64,000 nucleotides of DNA, from positions 39,890-103,889 of the forward strand of contig CALHOI010000013.1 in assembly GCA_938035525.1 (NCBI GenBank). The letters are read 5' to 3'. This document shows positions 27,889 to 37,538 of the stretch, piece by piece; the stretch's first letter is position 1, and every line of letters starts with the position of its first letter. Source of the DNA: an uncultured Granulosicoccaceae bacterium (GTDB taxonomy: Bacteria; Pseudomonadota; Gammaproteobacteria; Granulosicoccales; Granulosicoccaceae). The notes beneath the pieces are model-generated. The model had not been told where the DNA came from. It made no database searches and was given only the letters and a program-made list of their open reading frames with translations. The position numbers and the translations under genes were made by a program.

Positions 27889-28756
27889 AGAGGCCAATGG
27901 CCTTCACGTAGTCTTCAATAGTTGGCTCGGCCCCTCCACTGTAACTAGAAGCAACATCGCGATCTGACAAATTTTGATGGCGGGCAGCTATTGCGCTGGT
28001 CATTATCGGATCTACACCCAATGTTTTCACCAAATTTTGTGCTTCGTGCATTTCTGCGGCACGTCGTGCAGCGTGCAGCGTTGCTCTGGATAGCTGATAC
28101 CCCGCAAGATCCTGCCAATCCAAACCGGGGTAGGTTGCTTGCAGTGATGCAATGACCTCACTTTGCATATTGACTTTACCGGCAGCTTCCATCGACTCTG
28201 CAAATAATGCTTCCATCCCTTTAATCAGTATTGAACGCAGTAATTTTGTGGTTGATGCTGAGCCCAGCGAATCAGATATTGCGCGCGTATTGAAGCCAAG
28301 ACTGTTTAGTGTTTCACTCAGTGATGTTGATTGTGGTCCGCATAAAAGCAAAGGAACATGAATGCCCTTTGAAGGCACTGTGTCCATTGCAACCCCTTCA
28401 GTAAACAGCACCCCTCTCTCTGACACGGTGTTGTATATAGCTTGCTTGGTGGTTGGAGATACCGAGTTCAGATCGAGCCAGTGACAGCCTGCCTGCAAAC
28501 CTGATAATGCCTGTTCAGCTGCTACAAGCGCTTGAGACGCTGTCACGGTGGATACAACAAGATCGGCGGACTTCAGCGCATCGGCCATCGATGTGGCTGG
28601 ATTTATACCTAGAGCCTGTGTTTTCTCTACTTGTTTGTTTGCCAGCGATGCGTCTTCCTGTAGTTTGTCCCATGCGGTAACCTCTGCCCCTGTTTTACGA
28701 AATTGTGCCGCAAACACGGGGCCCGCTTCGCCAAATCCAATGATTGATATGTTCAT
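27875..28756 (-). CDS. NAD(P)-binding dehydrogenase with DUF1932 (6-phosphogluconate-dehydrogenase-like)
   Basis: 293 aa of the beta-hydroxyacid dehydrogenase superfamily. N-terminal Rossmann motif IIGFGEAGPVFAAQF (residues 4-18), Asp30 in AWDKL at the end of strand two, a middle VSTVTAS, the WLDLNSVSP segment matching the substrate loop (D-x-S/N-t), then GSASTTKLLRSILIKGMEALFAE with the catalytic-Lys helix, and a C-terminal DUF1932 helix bundle (LSRATLHAARRAAEM). Substrate unknown; such genes often lie with CoA-transferase genes for hydroxyacid breakdown. It is divergent from a CaiB/BaiF gene across 171 bases. The stop lies in a tandem repeat. Confidence 0.85.
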   Translation of the reverse strand: MNISIIGFGEAGPVFAAQFRKTGAEVTAWDKLQEDASLANKQVEKTQALGINPATSMADALKSADLVVSTVTASQALVAAEQALSGLQAGCHWLDLNSVSPTTKQAIYNTVSERGVLFTEGVAMDTVPSKGIHVPLLLCGPQSTSLSETLNSLGFNTRAISDSLGSASTTKLLRSILIKGMEALFAESMEAAGKVNMQSEVIASLQATYPGLDWQDLAGYQLSRATLHAARRAAEMHEAQNLVKTLGVDPIMTSAIAARHQNLSDRDVASSYSGGAEPTIEDYVKAIGLSERT

Positions 28757-28927
28757 GAGCTTGCGGTCTCCATACAGATTGCTTGTGTGGTATTTTGGAC
28801 AATAGGCACGTAATACCGGACCATATCAGACAAGCCGGAACTTATAAACGTCTTGCTGATTGGATCGCTAGTGCAGGCTCGTTATACTGACTCTATAAGA
28901 CAATGATTGCACACCAGGATAATACCA

Positions 28928-30121
28928 ATGCCTTATGAACCCGCTTCCCCAGTACTTGAAAATGTCCGTGTTCTGGATTTAACCCGCGTTCGCTCTGGAC
29001 CAACCGCCGTTCGGCAACTTGCTGACTGGGGTGCTGACGTTATTCGTATTGAGCAACCTGAGTCGCTGGAACCCGATGGAGCACTGGGTGCTGCTCGGCA
29101 TACGGCCGATTTTCAAAACCTGCAGCGCAATAAACGTAGCATGACCATCAACCTTAAAGCTGATGAAGGAATGGCGTTATTTCGTAAGCTTGCTGACACC
29201 GCAGATGTTGTAATTGAAAATTTTCGACCCGATGTAAAAACACGATTGGGGATAGACTATGCAACCTTATCTAAAACTAACCAACGGTTAATTTACGCCA
29301 GTATTTCAGGGTTCGGGCAAACTGGGCCATATGCAAAGCGCCCCGGCTTCGATCAAGTCGCGCAGGGTATGGGCGGGCTTATGTCTATTACTGGTGTACC
29401 GGGTGAGGGGCCAATGCGTGTTGGTATTCCAATCGCTGATTTGTGTGCTGGCCATTTTTGCGCCCAAGGTATCTTGCTGGCCTTATACGAGCGCGAACGT
29501 TCTGGAAAGGGTCAGTGGCTGCATACCTCTTTGTTGCAAGCCATGATTGCCATGCTGGATTTTCAGGCTGCGCGTTGGACTGTTAGCGAGCAAGTGCCAG
29601 TGCAGGCCGGTAATAATCATCCCACGAGCATACCCACCGGCGTTTTTCAAACAAGCGACGGATATATTAATATTGCTGTCGCAGGTGAAGCGACGTGGTC
29701 TCGATTTTGTCAGTCGATCAACAAAGAACAATGGCAAGACCATCCAGATTTTCGTAATGCGGAGCAACGGTCAAAAAATAGAGATCAGCTCAATGAGCTC
29801 ATTAATGAAGTAACGCTAACCAATAACAGCGACGCCTGGATAACCATTTTTGCTGAAGCCGGTGTTCCAAGCGGCCCTATATACACCATCGATAAAACGT
29901 TTGCAGACCCTCAAGTGCAGCACTTGAACATGTGTGCTGACATTAAGTCAGACGTCATGGGGCAGTTATCCTTAATTGCCCAACCGGTTGTGCTGGAGCG
30001 CACCCCTAGTAGCATCAAGGTCGCGCCGCCTGAGCGTGGCAATGCAACCGAGGAAATATTATCCGAACTGGGGGTTGATAGCGATGAATATAAACGCATG
30101 CGTGACGAGCAGATTATTTAG
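28928..30121 (+). CDS. CaiB/BaiF family (class III) CoA-transferase
   Basis: Moves CoA between carboxylic acids. 397 aa. Family marks: VRVLDLTRVRSGPTAVRQLADWGADVIRIE at the start, NLKADEGMALFRKLADTADVVIENFRPDV with the catalytic Asp in the VxxNFRPxV region, RLIYASISGFGQTGPYAKRPGFDQVAQGMGG, and DLCAGHFCAQGILLALYERERSGKGQ. ATG 28928 has AGGA eight bases upstream. The usual A-G-P start motif reads RSGPTA. Followed by an SDR gene 80 bases on, likely one unit. Confidence 0.93.
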   Translation: MPYEPASPVLENVRVLDLTRVRSGPTAVRQLADWGADVIRIEQPESLEPDGALGAARHTADFQNLQRNKRSMTINLKADEGMALFRKLADTADVVIENFRPDVKTRLGIDYATLSKTNQRLIYASISGFGQTGPYAKRPGFDQVAQGMGGLMSITGVPGEGPMRVGIPIADLCAGHFCAQGILLALYERERSGKGQWLHTSLLQAMIAMLDFQAARWTVSEQVPVQAGNNHPTSIPTGVFQTSDGYINIAVAGEATWSRFCQSINKEQWQDHPDFRNAEQRSKNRDQLNELINEVTLTNNSDAWITIFAEAGVPSGPIYTIDKTFADPQVQHLNMCADIKSDVMGQLSLIAQPVVLERTPSSIKVAPPERGNATEEILSELGVDSDEYKRMRDEQII

Positions 30122-30201
30122 CCGTCGTTTACGAACACTGTAAGCCAATTTGTCCCTTTTTCAATGTTGTTCCTTTTTAATACAAGCAATCTGGCAAAGT
30201 T

Positions 30202-30960
30202 ATGAGCTCTGATCTAAAACCCCGGCCACAACGCACGGCACTTATCACAGGCTCTGGCCGAAACATTGGTCGTGCCATTGCTTTAGAACTTGCTGCGATT
30301 GGCTATAACGTTGTTGTAAACGGTTCCTCCAATCGATCGGACTGCGAAGCTGTTGCTAAGGAAATTGAGTTGTTAGGTTCTGGCGCATTGATTGCCATGG
30401 GCAACATTGGTGATCGCGAAGAGGTTTTAGCGATTGCAAAAAAGGGTATCGCGCAATTTGGCCGCATTGATGTTGTGGTGAATAATGCTGCTATCCGGCC
30501 ATCGTTCGATTTAATCAATGGCGACGAAGCCGAGTTTGATCGAATCATGAATATTAATTTCAGGGCCGGTTTGTGGCTTGTCCGAACATGCCTCCCTGCA
30601 ATGATAGACAACGGCTGGGGGCGGGTCATTAACTTTACTGGTATGAACGCACAACAGGGGTTTACCGGTAAGTCTGCTGTGAGTATATCCAAGCACGCGG
30701 CCTGGGGTCTAACCAAATCAATTGCTAAAGAGTACGGCAAGTATGGCATCACAGCCAATATCATATCGCCAGGTACTATTGTTGGCGAAGTGGCTGACCC
30801 GGCGTTCAGTGACAAGTATGAAGTACTTGAACAACAAAACCCGGTTGCCAGGCTGGGTGAACCAAACGATATTGCCCAAATGGTCAAGTATCTGGTGAGT
30901 GATGAAGCCGGCTTTGTTAATGGCCAACTGATGCAAATAAACGGTGGTGTTGTTGTTTAG
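30202..30960 (+). CDS. SDR-family oxidoreductase (FabG-like)
   Basis: 252 aa classical short-chain dehydrogenase. TGSGRNIGRAIALELA gives the TGxxxGxG cofactor site (residues 16-24), VVNNAAIRPSF the NNAG-like motif, and the YxxxK catalytic pair is changed: the segment reads FTGKSAVSISKHAAWGLTKS, where the Tyr four residues before Lys is Ser (SISK), so catalysis may be altered. The C-terminus (VNGQLMQINGGVVV) is typical. It may act on the product of the neighbouring CoA-transferase route. Confidence 0.85.
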   Translation: MSSDLKPRPQRTALITGSGRNIGRAIALELAAIGYNVVVNGSSNRSDCEAVAKEIELLGSGALIAMGNIGDREEVLAIAKKGIAQFGRIDVVVNNAAIRPSFDLINGDEAEFDRIMNINFRAGLWLVRTCLPAMIDNGWGRVINFTGMNAQQGFTGKSAVSISKHAAWGLTKSIAKEYGKYGITANIISPGTIVGEVADPAFSDKYEVLEQQNPVARLGEPNDIAQMVKYLVSDEAGFVNGQLMQINGGVVV

Positions 30961-31015
30961 ACACCAAGTTGTCGTGCCATGCAGCCACCAATATTTTTAC
31001 ATGAAGTGGCGGTGA

Positions 31016-31825
31016 CTAAGTTCCTTTAAATTCGGGTTTGCGTTTTTCCATAAACGCTTTACGCCCTTCGACGTAGTCATTGGATGCAAAGCAGGCCGCT
31101 ACCATTTCATCGCAACGTGCCAGGTCTCTATTTGTTGGGTCAGGGTGCATGACTTGGGTGGCTATGTACTTCATTGCGCGAATAGTCAGTGGGGCGTTGT
31201 CAGCAATGTTGTTAGCCAGCTCTGTAACTCGTTCAGCAAGTGCTTCTTCGTCGACTATTTCCTGCACCAGGCCTAATCGAAGCGCTTCATTGGCATCAAT
31301 TGGTTTTGCTGTGAACATCATTTTTTTCGCAGCAGCCGATCCAACCGAGTTTACTAATCGTCGAATAGCATCGAATGGGTAGCCTAGCGCTAGTTTTGCC
31401 GCAGGCATAGCAAAACGGGACTTGCTTGACGCAACGCGAAAATCGGTACAGTTTGCCAGGTTCAAGCCACCACCAATACAATGTCCATTGATCATGGCGA
31501 TGGTGGGTTTGGGAAAGTACTCAATAAGATCGTACACGACTTTTAATCGAGCATTGTAGTGCTCGGTTGCCTCTTTGGAGCCACGTTCTTTTTCAAATTT
31601 AGAGATATCAGCACCCGAAACAAATGCTTTGCCGCCAGCGCCCGATAAAATAATCACTCGTACTTGGTCGTTTTCACTGAACGCCGTTAAAGCGGTAGTA
31701 ACCGCATCCCACATCTCAAGCGATACCGCGTTGTATCTGTCAGGGTTATTAAAAATAATATGGCCAGCAGCACCATCAACTTTAGCGATGATTTTATCGG
31801 TTGGCAGAGAAATTTCAGTAGTCAT
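31016..31825 (-). CDS. Enoyl-CoA hydratase/isomerase family protein
   Basis: 269-aa crotonase-fold enzyme. Oxyanion-hole segments GAGGKAFVSGADISKFE (about 61-77) and INGHCIGGGLNLANCTDFRVAS (about 111-132) are present. The position of the second catalytic Glu of true hydratases reads PAAKLALGYPFDA, without a clear Glu, so isomerase, decarboxylase or hydrolase activity is possible. ATG 31825 has AGGA upstream. It converges with the SDR gene and precedes AbrB/TctA genes on the same strand. Confidence 0.88.
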   Translation of the reverse strand: MTTEISLPTDKIIAKVDGAAGHIIFNNPDRYNAVSLEMWDAVTTALTAFSENDQVRVIILSGAGGKAFVSGADISKFEKERGSKEATEHYNARLKVVYDLIEYFPKPTIAMINGHCIGGGLNLANCTDFRVASSKSRFAMPAAKLALGYPFDAIRRLVNSVGSAAAKKMMFTAKPIDANEALRLGLVQEIVDEEALAERVTELANNIADNAPLTIRAMKYIATQVMHPDPTNRDLARCDEMVAACFASNDYVEGRKAFMEKRKPEFKGT

Positions 31826-31882
31826 GCTTTGTATTCCTGATAAACATGTTTGTCAATGTGTGATGCCTCAAGCCTAGCAACG

Positions 31883-32947
31883 CTACCTTGCCGGAACAAG
31901 TTTGAACACCCGGCGAGACAGAAAATCCCCAATATAGACGGTTAATAGAATACGCGCCAGATGATGCAGTGCAACCACTACAGGGTTAAAGTTTAACGAT
32001 AAGGCAATCAGGCTCATTTCGGCCAAACCGCCGGCGGTAAAGCTGATAAACATAGCGCCAAAGTCTGCAGGCACGAGGCTCGTTAGCAACGTTGCAAAGA
32101 TTGCGGCAAGAAAAAACATATAGGCCGCCGCCAATATTCCCATGCCAAGTCCGCGAGTTAACAGTCGCCGTGAGACGCCCGAGAATTGCGAGCCAAGCGC
32201 TGTGCCCACCATAAATTGCGCAGCGTGGCTAAGCCACGGTGGAATGTTTATATCAACCAAACCGCTGATTGAAAGCGACAATGCCAACAGCAAGGGCCCA
32301 AGCATGTGGGATACCGGTAATTTTGTTAATTGCCCAATGAATAAGCCAATCAGAGCGATAGTAATCACCAGTGCGATGTCGACCACATTGTAGTCTGTTG
32401 TCGCCATGGTTTGCCCGGCCAGAGACCCGACTGCTTCACCTTCAATAAAAAGAAACAGCAGAGGAACCGTTGTCACCACCAGTATGATGCGGATAAAATG
32501 TTGGGCGGTAACAATGCGTAAATCAGCGCCAGCTTCTTCTGCCAATGCGGTTGAATCTATGATGCCACCGGGTAGCGAGGCGAAGTAGGCATCCAGTTTT
32601 TCATAGCCACCGATAAAACGCATGATAGCGTAGCCGCCGGCATGAGCCAGCAGTATGTATGGAATCAGGGCGAGGCCTGAAATCCAGAATTGTGGCAACA
32701 GCGTCAGTAGCTCTGGAGAAAAACGCGAACCAATCATAGCGCCAATGATTGACATGAAAACCAGGCGTATCCAGCGCGACAATTTAGGTAGTTGTTTGTT
32801 GTCGCGCTCATACCAAAGTACGAAAGCGGCGGCACCAAATATGCCCCCCAACATGAAGGGCATTGGTAAGCCTAAGTACAGAGCGGCAAAACCACCGAGT
32901 AACCCGGATAAAAAAATAGGTGCAAAGCGGATATCAAAAGAGAGCAT
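31883..32947 (-). CDS. AbrB-family membrane protein (ammonia monooxygenase-like permease)
   Basis: 354 aa, about ten hydrophobic helices, organised as two similar halves, typical of the AbrB/AbrB_dup family of putative transporters or regulators. Recognisable stretches: LGGFAALYLGLPMPFMLGGIFGAA, GGIIDSTALAEEAGADLRIVTAQHFIRI and its partner GGLAEMSLIALSLNFNPVVVALHHLARI. I take ATG 32947, seven bases after the tctA stop; the frame is open 24 codons further but would overlap tctA. A third permease in a TTT operon is noteworthy; in other genomes AbrB genes also travel with tctABC. Confidence 0.85.
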   Translation of the reverse strand: MLSFDIRFAPIFLSGLLGGFAALYLGLPMPFMLGGIFGAAAFVLWYERDNKQLPKLSRWIRLVFMSIIGAMIGSRFSPELLTLLPQFWISGLALIPYILLAHAGGYAIMRFIGGYEKLDAYFASLPGGIIDSTALAEEAGADLRIVTAQHFIRIILVVTTVPLLFLFIEGEAVGSLAGQTMATTDYNVVDIALVITIALIGLFIGQLTKLPVSHMLGPLLLALSLSISGLVDINIPPWLSHAAQFMVGTALGSQFSGVSRRLLTRGLGMGILAAAYMFFLAAIFATLLTSLVPADFGAMFISFTAGGLAEMSLIALSLNFNPVVVALHHLARILLTVYIGDFLSRRVFKLVPAR

Positions 32948-32954
32948 AAGGAGC

Positions 32955-34589
32955 TTAATGCTCCATGTTTCTTTTGCTCCGGTAAGTTGACCAGGCGCGG
33001 AATAACACAACAGCAGCACCGATCATCAGGAAGATCGGCGCATATGAGAACTTGCCTTGATACTCGAAACTGGTGAATACCAGAAAGCCTTTATCCGAAA
33101 TTATCATGGATTGTCGGAAGGCCTCTTCCATGCTGGACGTCAATACAAACGCAATAATAAAGGCTGCCGCTGAAAAATTAGTACGGCGCATACCGTAACC
33201 GATAACCCCGAACAACAAAGCAAAGCCCACATCCCAAATAGATGCACGTGAAGAGTAGCTAGCGGCCAGTGCGGTCATAAAGATGAACGGGTATAGGTAC
33301 TGCGTTGGTAAAAGTGCGATAGCACGACCAATGAATGGAGCGGCGAAATACCCAATGAGTGCATAGCAGGCTATGCCAATTAGGCCGGCTGCAAAAATGC
33401 CGAAAATAAATTCTCGCGGGCTAATAAGCTGACCGCCCATAAATAATGGCGGTTCGGATGCAAAAATGCTTGGCCCTGGTTGCAGGCCGTTGACCAGAAA
33501 CATACCGATGAGAACCGCCGCAATCGTTGAGCCCGGAATACCCAGTGTGAGTAATGGAATCATTGACGGGCCCGAAACGGCATTATTAGCCGACTCTGGT
33601 GCAGCAACGCCCTCTACAATGCCAGTGCCCCAATCTTTTTTGACCTTAGATCGGCGTTTTTCTTCTCCGTAAGCCACAAAGCAGGCAACCGAAGAACCCA
33701 AGCCGGGCATCATGCCTATTAAAGAACCGTAGATGGATGAGCGAAACATCAGCGGTACACAGCGCTTGAACTCAGGCCAGGTAAAGTAATGCGCAGTGGG
33801 GTCATCCACTTTGTCAGCGGCCAGATCGATCATTTTGACCTTAGCCGCTTTCTCGGCCTGAATAATGACCTCTGATATAACAAAAACACCAATCAACAAT
33901 GGCACCAGCGCCATGCCGGATTCGAGTTCATCGATACCCATGGTCATTTTGAATTGACCGGTGATTATGTCTTCGCCAATTAAGCCAACAACAGCGCCGA
34001 ACAAGGTGGATACAATGCCTTTGATAATACTGTCGCTAACCACAGAGCCAATAACCACAAACGCCATTAAGTAAATAGCAAAGTTCTCAGGAGGGCCAAA
34101 CTGGCGCGTGAAAGCCGCAATAGAAACAGCACCGAATATTAATACGATTTCACCAAAGTAATCACCGTAAGCTGACGCCACTGTCGCGGTTTTCAAGGCT
34201 TTGCCAGCCTTACCGTTTTGCGTCATGGGATAGCCGTCTTGCATGGTTGCCGCTGACGCTGCTGTGCCCGGTGTATTAAATAGTATGGCAGCGATGGAAC
34301 CACCATAGCGTCCCGATTTACCAATGACGTATAAAAACGCTAAACCAGCAAGCCCGCCGATTTCATCATTGTAGGCAATGAGAATCGGTAGCATCATAGC
34401 AATCGCTGCCGCGGCGGTTAAACCGGGTAGGGCACCAAATACAATACCCACGAAAGCGGCAAGCACAACGAACATGATGGCGTAGGGGTCGTTAAACAGG
34501 ATGACAAATCCACAGGAGATATCAAAAAATATTGATAGAAATCCCAGGGAATCGAAAAATTCTTGCACTCCGGCACATTGGTTTTGCAA
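32955..34589 (-). CDS. tctA: Tripartite tricarboxylate transporter large permease TctA
   Basis: 544-aa inner-membrane protein of about 12 helices that carries the substrate. TctA hallmarks: GIVFGALPGLTAAAAIAMMLP near the start, YGGSIAAILFNTPGTAASAATMQDGYPM, and the second half GMMPGLGSSVACFVAYGEEKR and GIPGSTIAAVLIGMFLVNGLQPGP. The start is TTG 34589, directly after the tctB stop, with AGGAG eight bases upstream inside the tctB end. A GTG seven codons later is the alternative. Confidence 0.92.
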   Translation of the reverse strand: MQNQCAGVQEFFDSLGFLSIFFDISCGFVILFNDPYAIMFVVLAAFVGIVFGALPGLTAAAAIAMMLPILIAYNDEIGGLAGLAFLYVIGKSGRYGGSIAAILFNTPGTAASAATMQDGYPMTQNGKAGKALKTATVASAYGDYFGEIVLIFGAVSIAAFTRQFGPPENFAIYLMAFVVIGSVVSDSIIKGIVSTLFGAVVGLIGEDIITGQFKMTMGIDELESGMALVPLLIGVFVISEVIIQAEKAAKVKMIDLAADKVDDPTAHYFTWPEFKRCVPLMFRSSIYGSLIGMMPGLGSSVACFVAYGEEKRRSKVKKDWGTGIVEGVAAPESANNAVSGPSMIPLLTLGIPGSTIAAVLIGMFLVNGLQPGPSIFASEPPLFMGGQLISPREFIFGIFAAGLIGIACYALIGYFAAPFIGRAIALLPTQYLYPFIFMTALAASYSSRASIWDVGFALLFGVIGYGMRRTNFSAAAFIIAFVLTSSMEEAFRQSMIISDKGFLVFTSFEYQGKFSYAPIFLMIGAAVVLFRAWSTYRSKRNMEH

Positions 34590-35099
34590 CTATTTAGCTC
34601 CTGTTATCCAATTTGTGTATGGGCGCATATCAAACAGTGCGCCTTTGGGGTCATTGAGCAGCATGACACCCATAAAAACCCACTGGAAAATCAGAGCTAA
34701 AACAATAGCGCCGATCAGCATCGCCAGCCAATTACGAACCCCAAACGTTAACAGCATGGCAATCAGAGTGACGAAAAGTGCACTGAAGTATCCCAGTGCC
34801 CAGAAGGTGGCCACAAACAAAGCACCGCAAGCAACCACCAGAAAAATACGCTTAACATCGCTTTCGAGAAAACCGTAGCCTTCTTTTAGCTCTCCTGCTT
34901 TGTCTGTGGATGCGCGTAGTGCTAACCATAAACCACTGACAACCAACGATATGGCTAGAATGAGCGGTAAGGTGCGTGGTCCGACCGACTCGCGCGATGT
35001 TTCAATGGTGAAAGCCTGAAAGATAAAGAATACGCCAACTAACAGCACCACAGCGCTGACGCCGTATTCCAATTTAGTTTTGTATTCTGAACTGCTCAT
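34590..35099 (-). CDS. tctB: Tripartite tricarboxylate transporter small permease TctB
   Basis: 169 aa with four hydrophobic helices, the usual size and pattern of TctB. SRESVGPRTLPLILAISLVVSGLWLALR is the typical first-loop region (FPxxxxxxL-like). Sits between tctC and tctA on the same strand, with a terminator-like hairpin separating it from tctC. Confidence 0.88.
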   Translation of the reverse strand: MSSSEYKTKLEYGVSAVVLLVGVFFIFQAFTIETSRESVGPRTLPLILAISLVVSGLWLALRASTDKAGELKEGYGFLESDVKRIFLVVACGALFVATFWALGYFSALFVTLIAMLLTFGVRNWLAMLIGAIVLALIFQWVFMGVMLLNDPKGALFDMRPYTNWITGAK

Positions 35100-35151
35100 G
35101 CGCTTTTCCTATGATCGATCTATAGCCGAGTATCTTTGCGACACCGGAAGC

Positions 35152-35182
35152 AAAAAGAGGCAAGCCCTCACGGGCTCGCCTC
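35152..35182 (-). terminator. Terminator/attenuator between tctC and tctB
   Basis: On the minus strand GAGGC-G-AGCCC, loop GTGA, GGGCT-T-GCCTC then TTTTT. It stands behind tctC and before tctB, so partial read-through would yield more binding protein than permease. Confidence 0.88.
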
Positions 35183-35226
35183 GTTCTTTAATAATGACAA
35201 ACTATGTTTGCCATTGTTAGTCGCTA

Positions 35227-36201
35227 TTATTGGTTTGCGATAATCTCTTTAACAACCGGACCCATCACTTCAAACATGGTGTCTTGAGCGGCTGTGGCTG
35301 TTGCAGAGTCGGTGTAAAAGGAAGCCAGGTCGTTGCCTGCCATGTATTTCTGATAGCCTTCAACAGCGGCAATGTGTGCAATAGCAGCGCCGACGTCTTC
35401 TTTGACTTCATCGGATATACCTGTTGGACCAAACAGGCACATCAAACCGGTGAAGTCGATACCGCTAGTACCTTGCTCACTGAATGTAGCCAAATCAGGC
35501 GCCATTGGGTCACGCTCTGCACCGGCAGAGGCCAGCGCGCGGATGTCTTCTTCAAAACCAACAACGGTGTTCACACCGCCAAATACCGCTTCAACTGATT
35601 GTGAAACCAATGCGGCGCGTGCTTTTGAACCGCCTTTGAAAGGCACCTTTTTGTGTGGGATGCCGTGGGTATCAAAAAAGATATGGCCGATGGTGGCGTG
35701 CATGGTTGCTGCACCTGAGGTACCCCAGGTGATCTCTTTACCCGATGCTTTTGCGTTAGCAATAAACTCTTCCATGTTTGAAGCGGGGTTTGAAGAGTGT
35801 ACTTGTAAGGAGGTGACCAGCTGAGAAGCGCAACCCAGATTCACGAAATCATCGGGGATGTGGTAAGGGCGTTCGTCACCCTTAGCTAGTTCACCGGCAA
35901 TGAATGTACCGATGTTAATCATATAAAGTGTGTGGCCGTCGGTGTCTTCATCAAGTACAGCCTTAGCTGCCTTTTGACCTGATGCGCCCGGCAAGTTTAC
36001 GATGTAGGCCGGCAGGCCGTTCATGCTTGGTGCTTCATGCATATAAGATGCGAATCCGCGAGCGGTTGTGTCTGTGCCACCCCCAGCGGAGAAGCCCACC
36101 ATGATTTTGACGGGTTTTTCAGGATAGTCGGCCAATGCAGCAGTGCTGGCTAACATGGCTGATACCGCAACAGCGGTAGCGAGTTTCTTAGCAAACGTCA
36201 T
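35227..36201 (-). CDS. tctC: Tripartite tricarboxylate transporter substrate-binding protein TctC/BugT family
   Basis: 324-aa periplasmic binding protein. Signal peptide ends at ALA-DYPEKP; mature start PVKIMVGFSAGGGTDTTARGFA is the Bug-family signature, with a later WGTSGAATMHATIGHIFF. ATG 36201 has GGAGGAAAAA just upstream; a start four codons earlier is unlikely because it lies in the RBS. First gene of the tctCBA-abrB set. Substrate likely a carboxylate, unknown which. Confidence 0.92.
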   Translation of the reverse strand: MTFAKKLATAVAVSAMLASTAALADYPEKPVKIMVGFSAGGGTDTTARGFASYMHEAPSMNGLPAYIVNLPGASGQKAAKAVLDEDTDGHTLYMINIGTFIAGELAKGDERPYHIPDDFVNLGCASQLVTSLQVHSSNPASNMEEFIANAKASGKEITWGTSGAATMHATIGHIFFDTHGIPHKKVPFKGGSKARAALVSQSVEAVFGGVNTVVGFEEDIRALASAGAERDPMAPDLATFSEQGTSGIDFTGLMCLFGPTGISDEVKEDVGAAIAHIAAVEGYQKYMAGNDLASFYTDSATATAAQDTMFEVMGPVVKEIIANQ

Positions 36202-36367
36202 TTTTTCCTCCAAGGAATGGTCTTCTTGTCACGCTATGCGACAAGGCTTGATCGACCATTGTAAACTGGTTGTGGTGCGGGCGCGAACGAAAAATTCGGC
36301 GCATAATCATCGGCTTGTGAGTCATGTTTAACTCTAATTCACTAATCGCGAGCAAAAGCGAGGTTTT

Positions 36368-37528
36368 ATGTCAAAAACACATCCTTTTGCAGGTTTGTTG
36401 GTCATCGATTTCACGCATGTTCTGGCGGGTCCTGCCTGCTCCTATTATCTGGGGCTGCTTGGGGCAGACGTGATCAAGGTTGAGTCGAAAACAAAAGGCG
36501 ACGCTATTCGGCATCGCGGCGGCACCGATACAGCGGCAGCTAAAGAGGGCATGAGCACCTCCTACCTTACTCAAGGTGCAGGTAAGCGCTCCTTTGCCGT
36601 GGATTTAGAATCGCCAGAAGGCATGCAGCAATTTCATCAGTTACTGGCGCGTGCTGATGTGCTGGTTGAAAACCACGTGCCAGAAACCATGCGTCGGTTA
36701 AAGCTGGATGATAAAACGCTGTCCACCGCCCATCCACATTTAATTCATTGCGCGATGACAGGTTATGGTCGCGGTGGACCGCAGGAGAATACTGCGGGTT
36801 ATGATGTCAATCTACAAGCGGCTTGTGGATTAATGGAAGCAACCGGCACCGAACACAGTGGACCAATAAGAACGGGTGCCCCGGTGCTGGATTACGGTAC
36901 CGCGTTGGCAGCCAGTTTTGCTGTATCGGCTGCTTTGTACGAACGTGCGTCTACCGGGCAGGGTAATTTTGTAGATGTATCCATGCTGGAAACCGGTTTG
37001 TCGTTAATGAGTTCCTCAGTCACCGACTACCTAAAAACCGGCAATGAGCCACAACGCCGAGGTAACTTAGCCAATAGTCGTTCACCCGGAGCTGGCAGTT
37101 TTCCATGCAAAGAAGGTGTCATGTCATTAGGTGTTAATGAGGAGGCACACTTTATAGCCTTAGCCAAGGCATTAGGGTGTGAAAAGTGGTTAAGTGATTC
37201 GCGTTTTGCCAAGCGTGAAGAGCGTAAAGCACATTCGGCGCAACTGGCAACAGAAATAGAAACTACGCTTGCGACAAAAACAGCGCATGAGTGGGAGCCT
37301 TTGTTGCAAAATGCCGGTGTGCCGTCGGCAAGACTGCGTAGCTTGCCCGAGGCATTGAATTCGGCACAAGTGAAGGAGCGCGGATTCGTTCAAACAACCG
37401 ATGATGCGATTGATGTTCCAACACTGCCGTTTCGTTTGGGAGGTGCTGATGCTTATCGTCCACAATCGAATGCGCCGACGTCTGGTGAGCACAATGACGA
37501 AATTTTAGCATGGCTTGCATCCTCTTAA
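36368..37528 (+). CDS. CaiB/BaiF family (class III) CoA-transferase
   Basis: 386 aa. LLVIDFTHVLAGPACSYYLGLLGADVIKVE is the textbook start including AGP; DVLVENHVPETMRRL carries the conserved Asp region; HPHLIHCAMTGYGRGGPQENTAGYDVNLQA and GTALAASFAVSAALYERASTGQGNFVDVSMLE follow. GAGG before ATG. Divergent from tctC across 166 bases, so uptake of an acid by TctABC and its activation as a CoA ester may be coregulated. Overlaps the region leading into the TauE-like gene. Confidence 0.93.
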   Translation: MSKTHPFAGLLVIDFTHVLAGPACSYYLGLLGADVIKVESKTKGDAIRHRGGTDTAAAKEGMSTSYLTQGAGKRSFAVDLESPEGMQQFHQLLARADVLVENHVPETMRRLKLDDKTLSTAHPHLIHCAMTGYGRGGPQENTAGYDVNLQAACGLMEATGTEHSGPIRTGAPVLDYGTALAASFAVSAALYERASTGQGNFVDVSMLETGLSLMSSSVTDYLKTGNEPQRRGNLANSRSPGAGSFPCKEGVMSLGVNEEAHFIALAKALGCEKWLSDSRFAKREERKAHSAQLATEIETTLATKTAHEWEPLLQNAGVPSARLRSLPEALNSAQVKERGFVQTTDDAIDVPTLPFRLGGADAYRPQSNAPTSGEHNDEILAWLASS

Positions 37529-37538
37529 TATCACCCTA

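Noticed and set aside
32948..33019. Longer start of the AbrB-family protein
   Set aside because: It would overlap tctA by 65 bases; an ATG seven bases after the tctA stop fits better.
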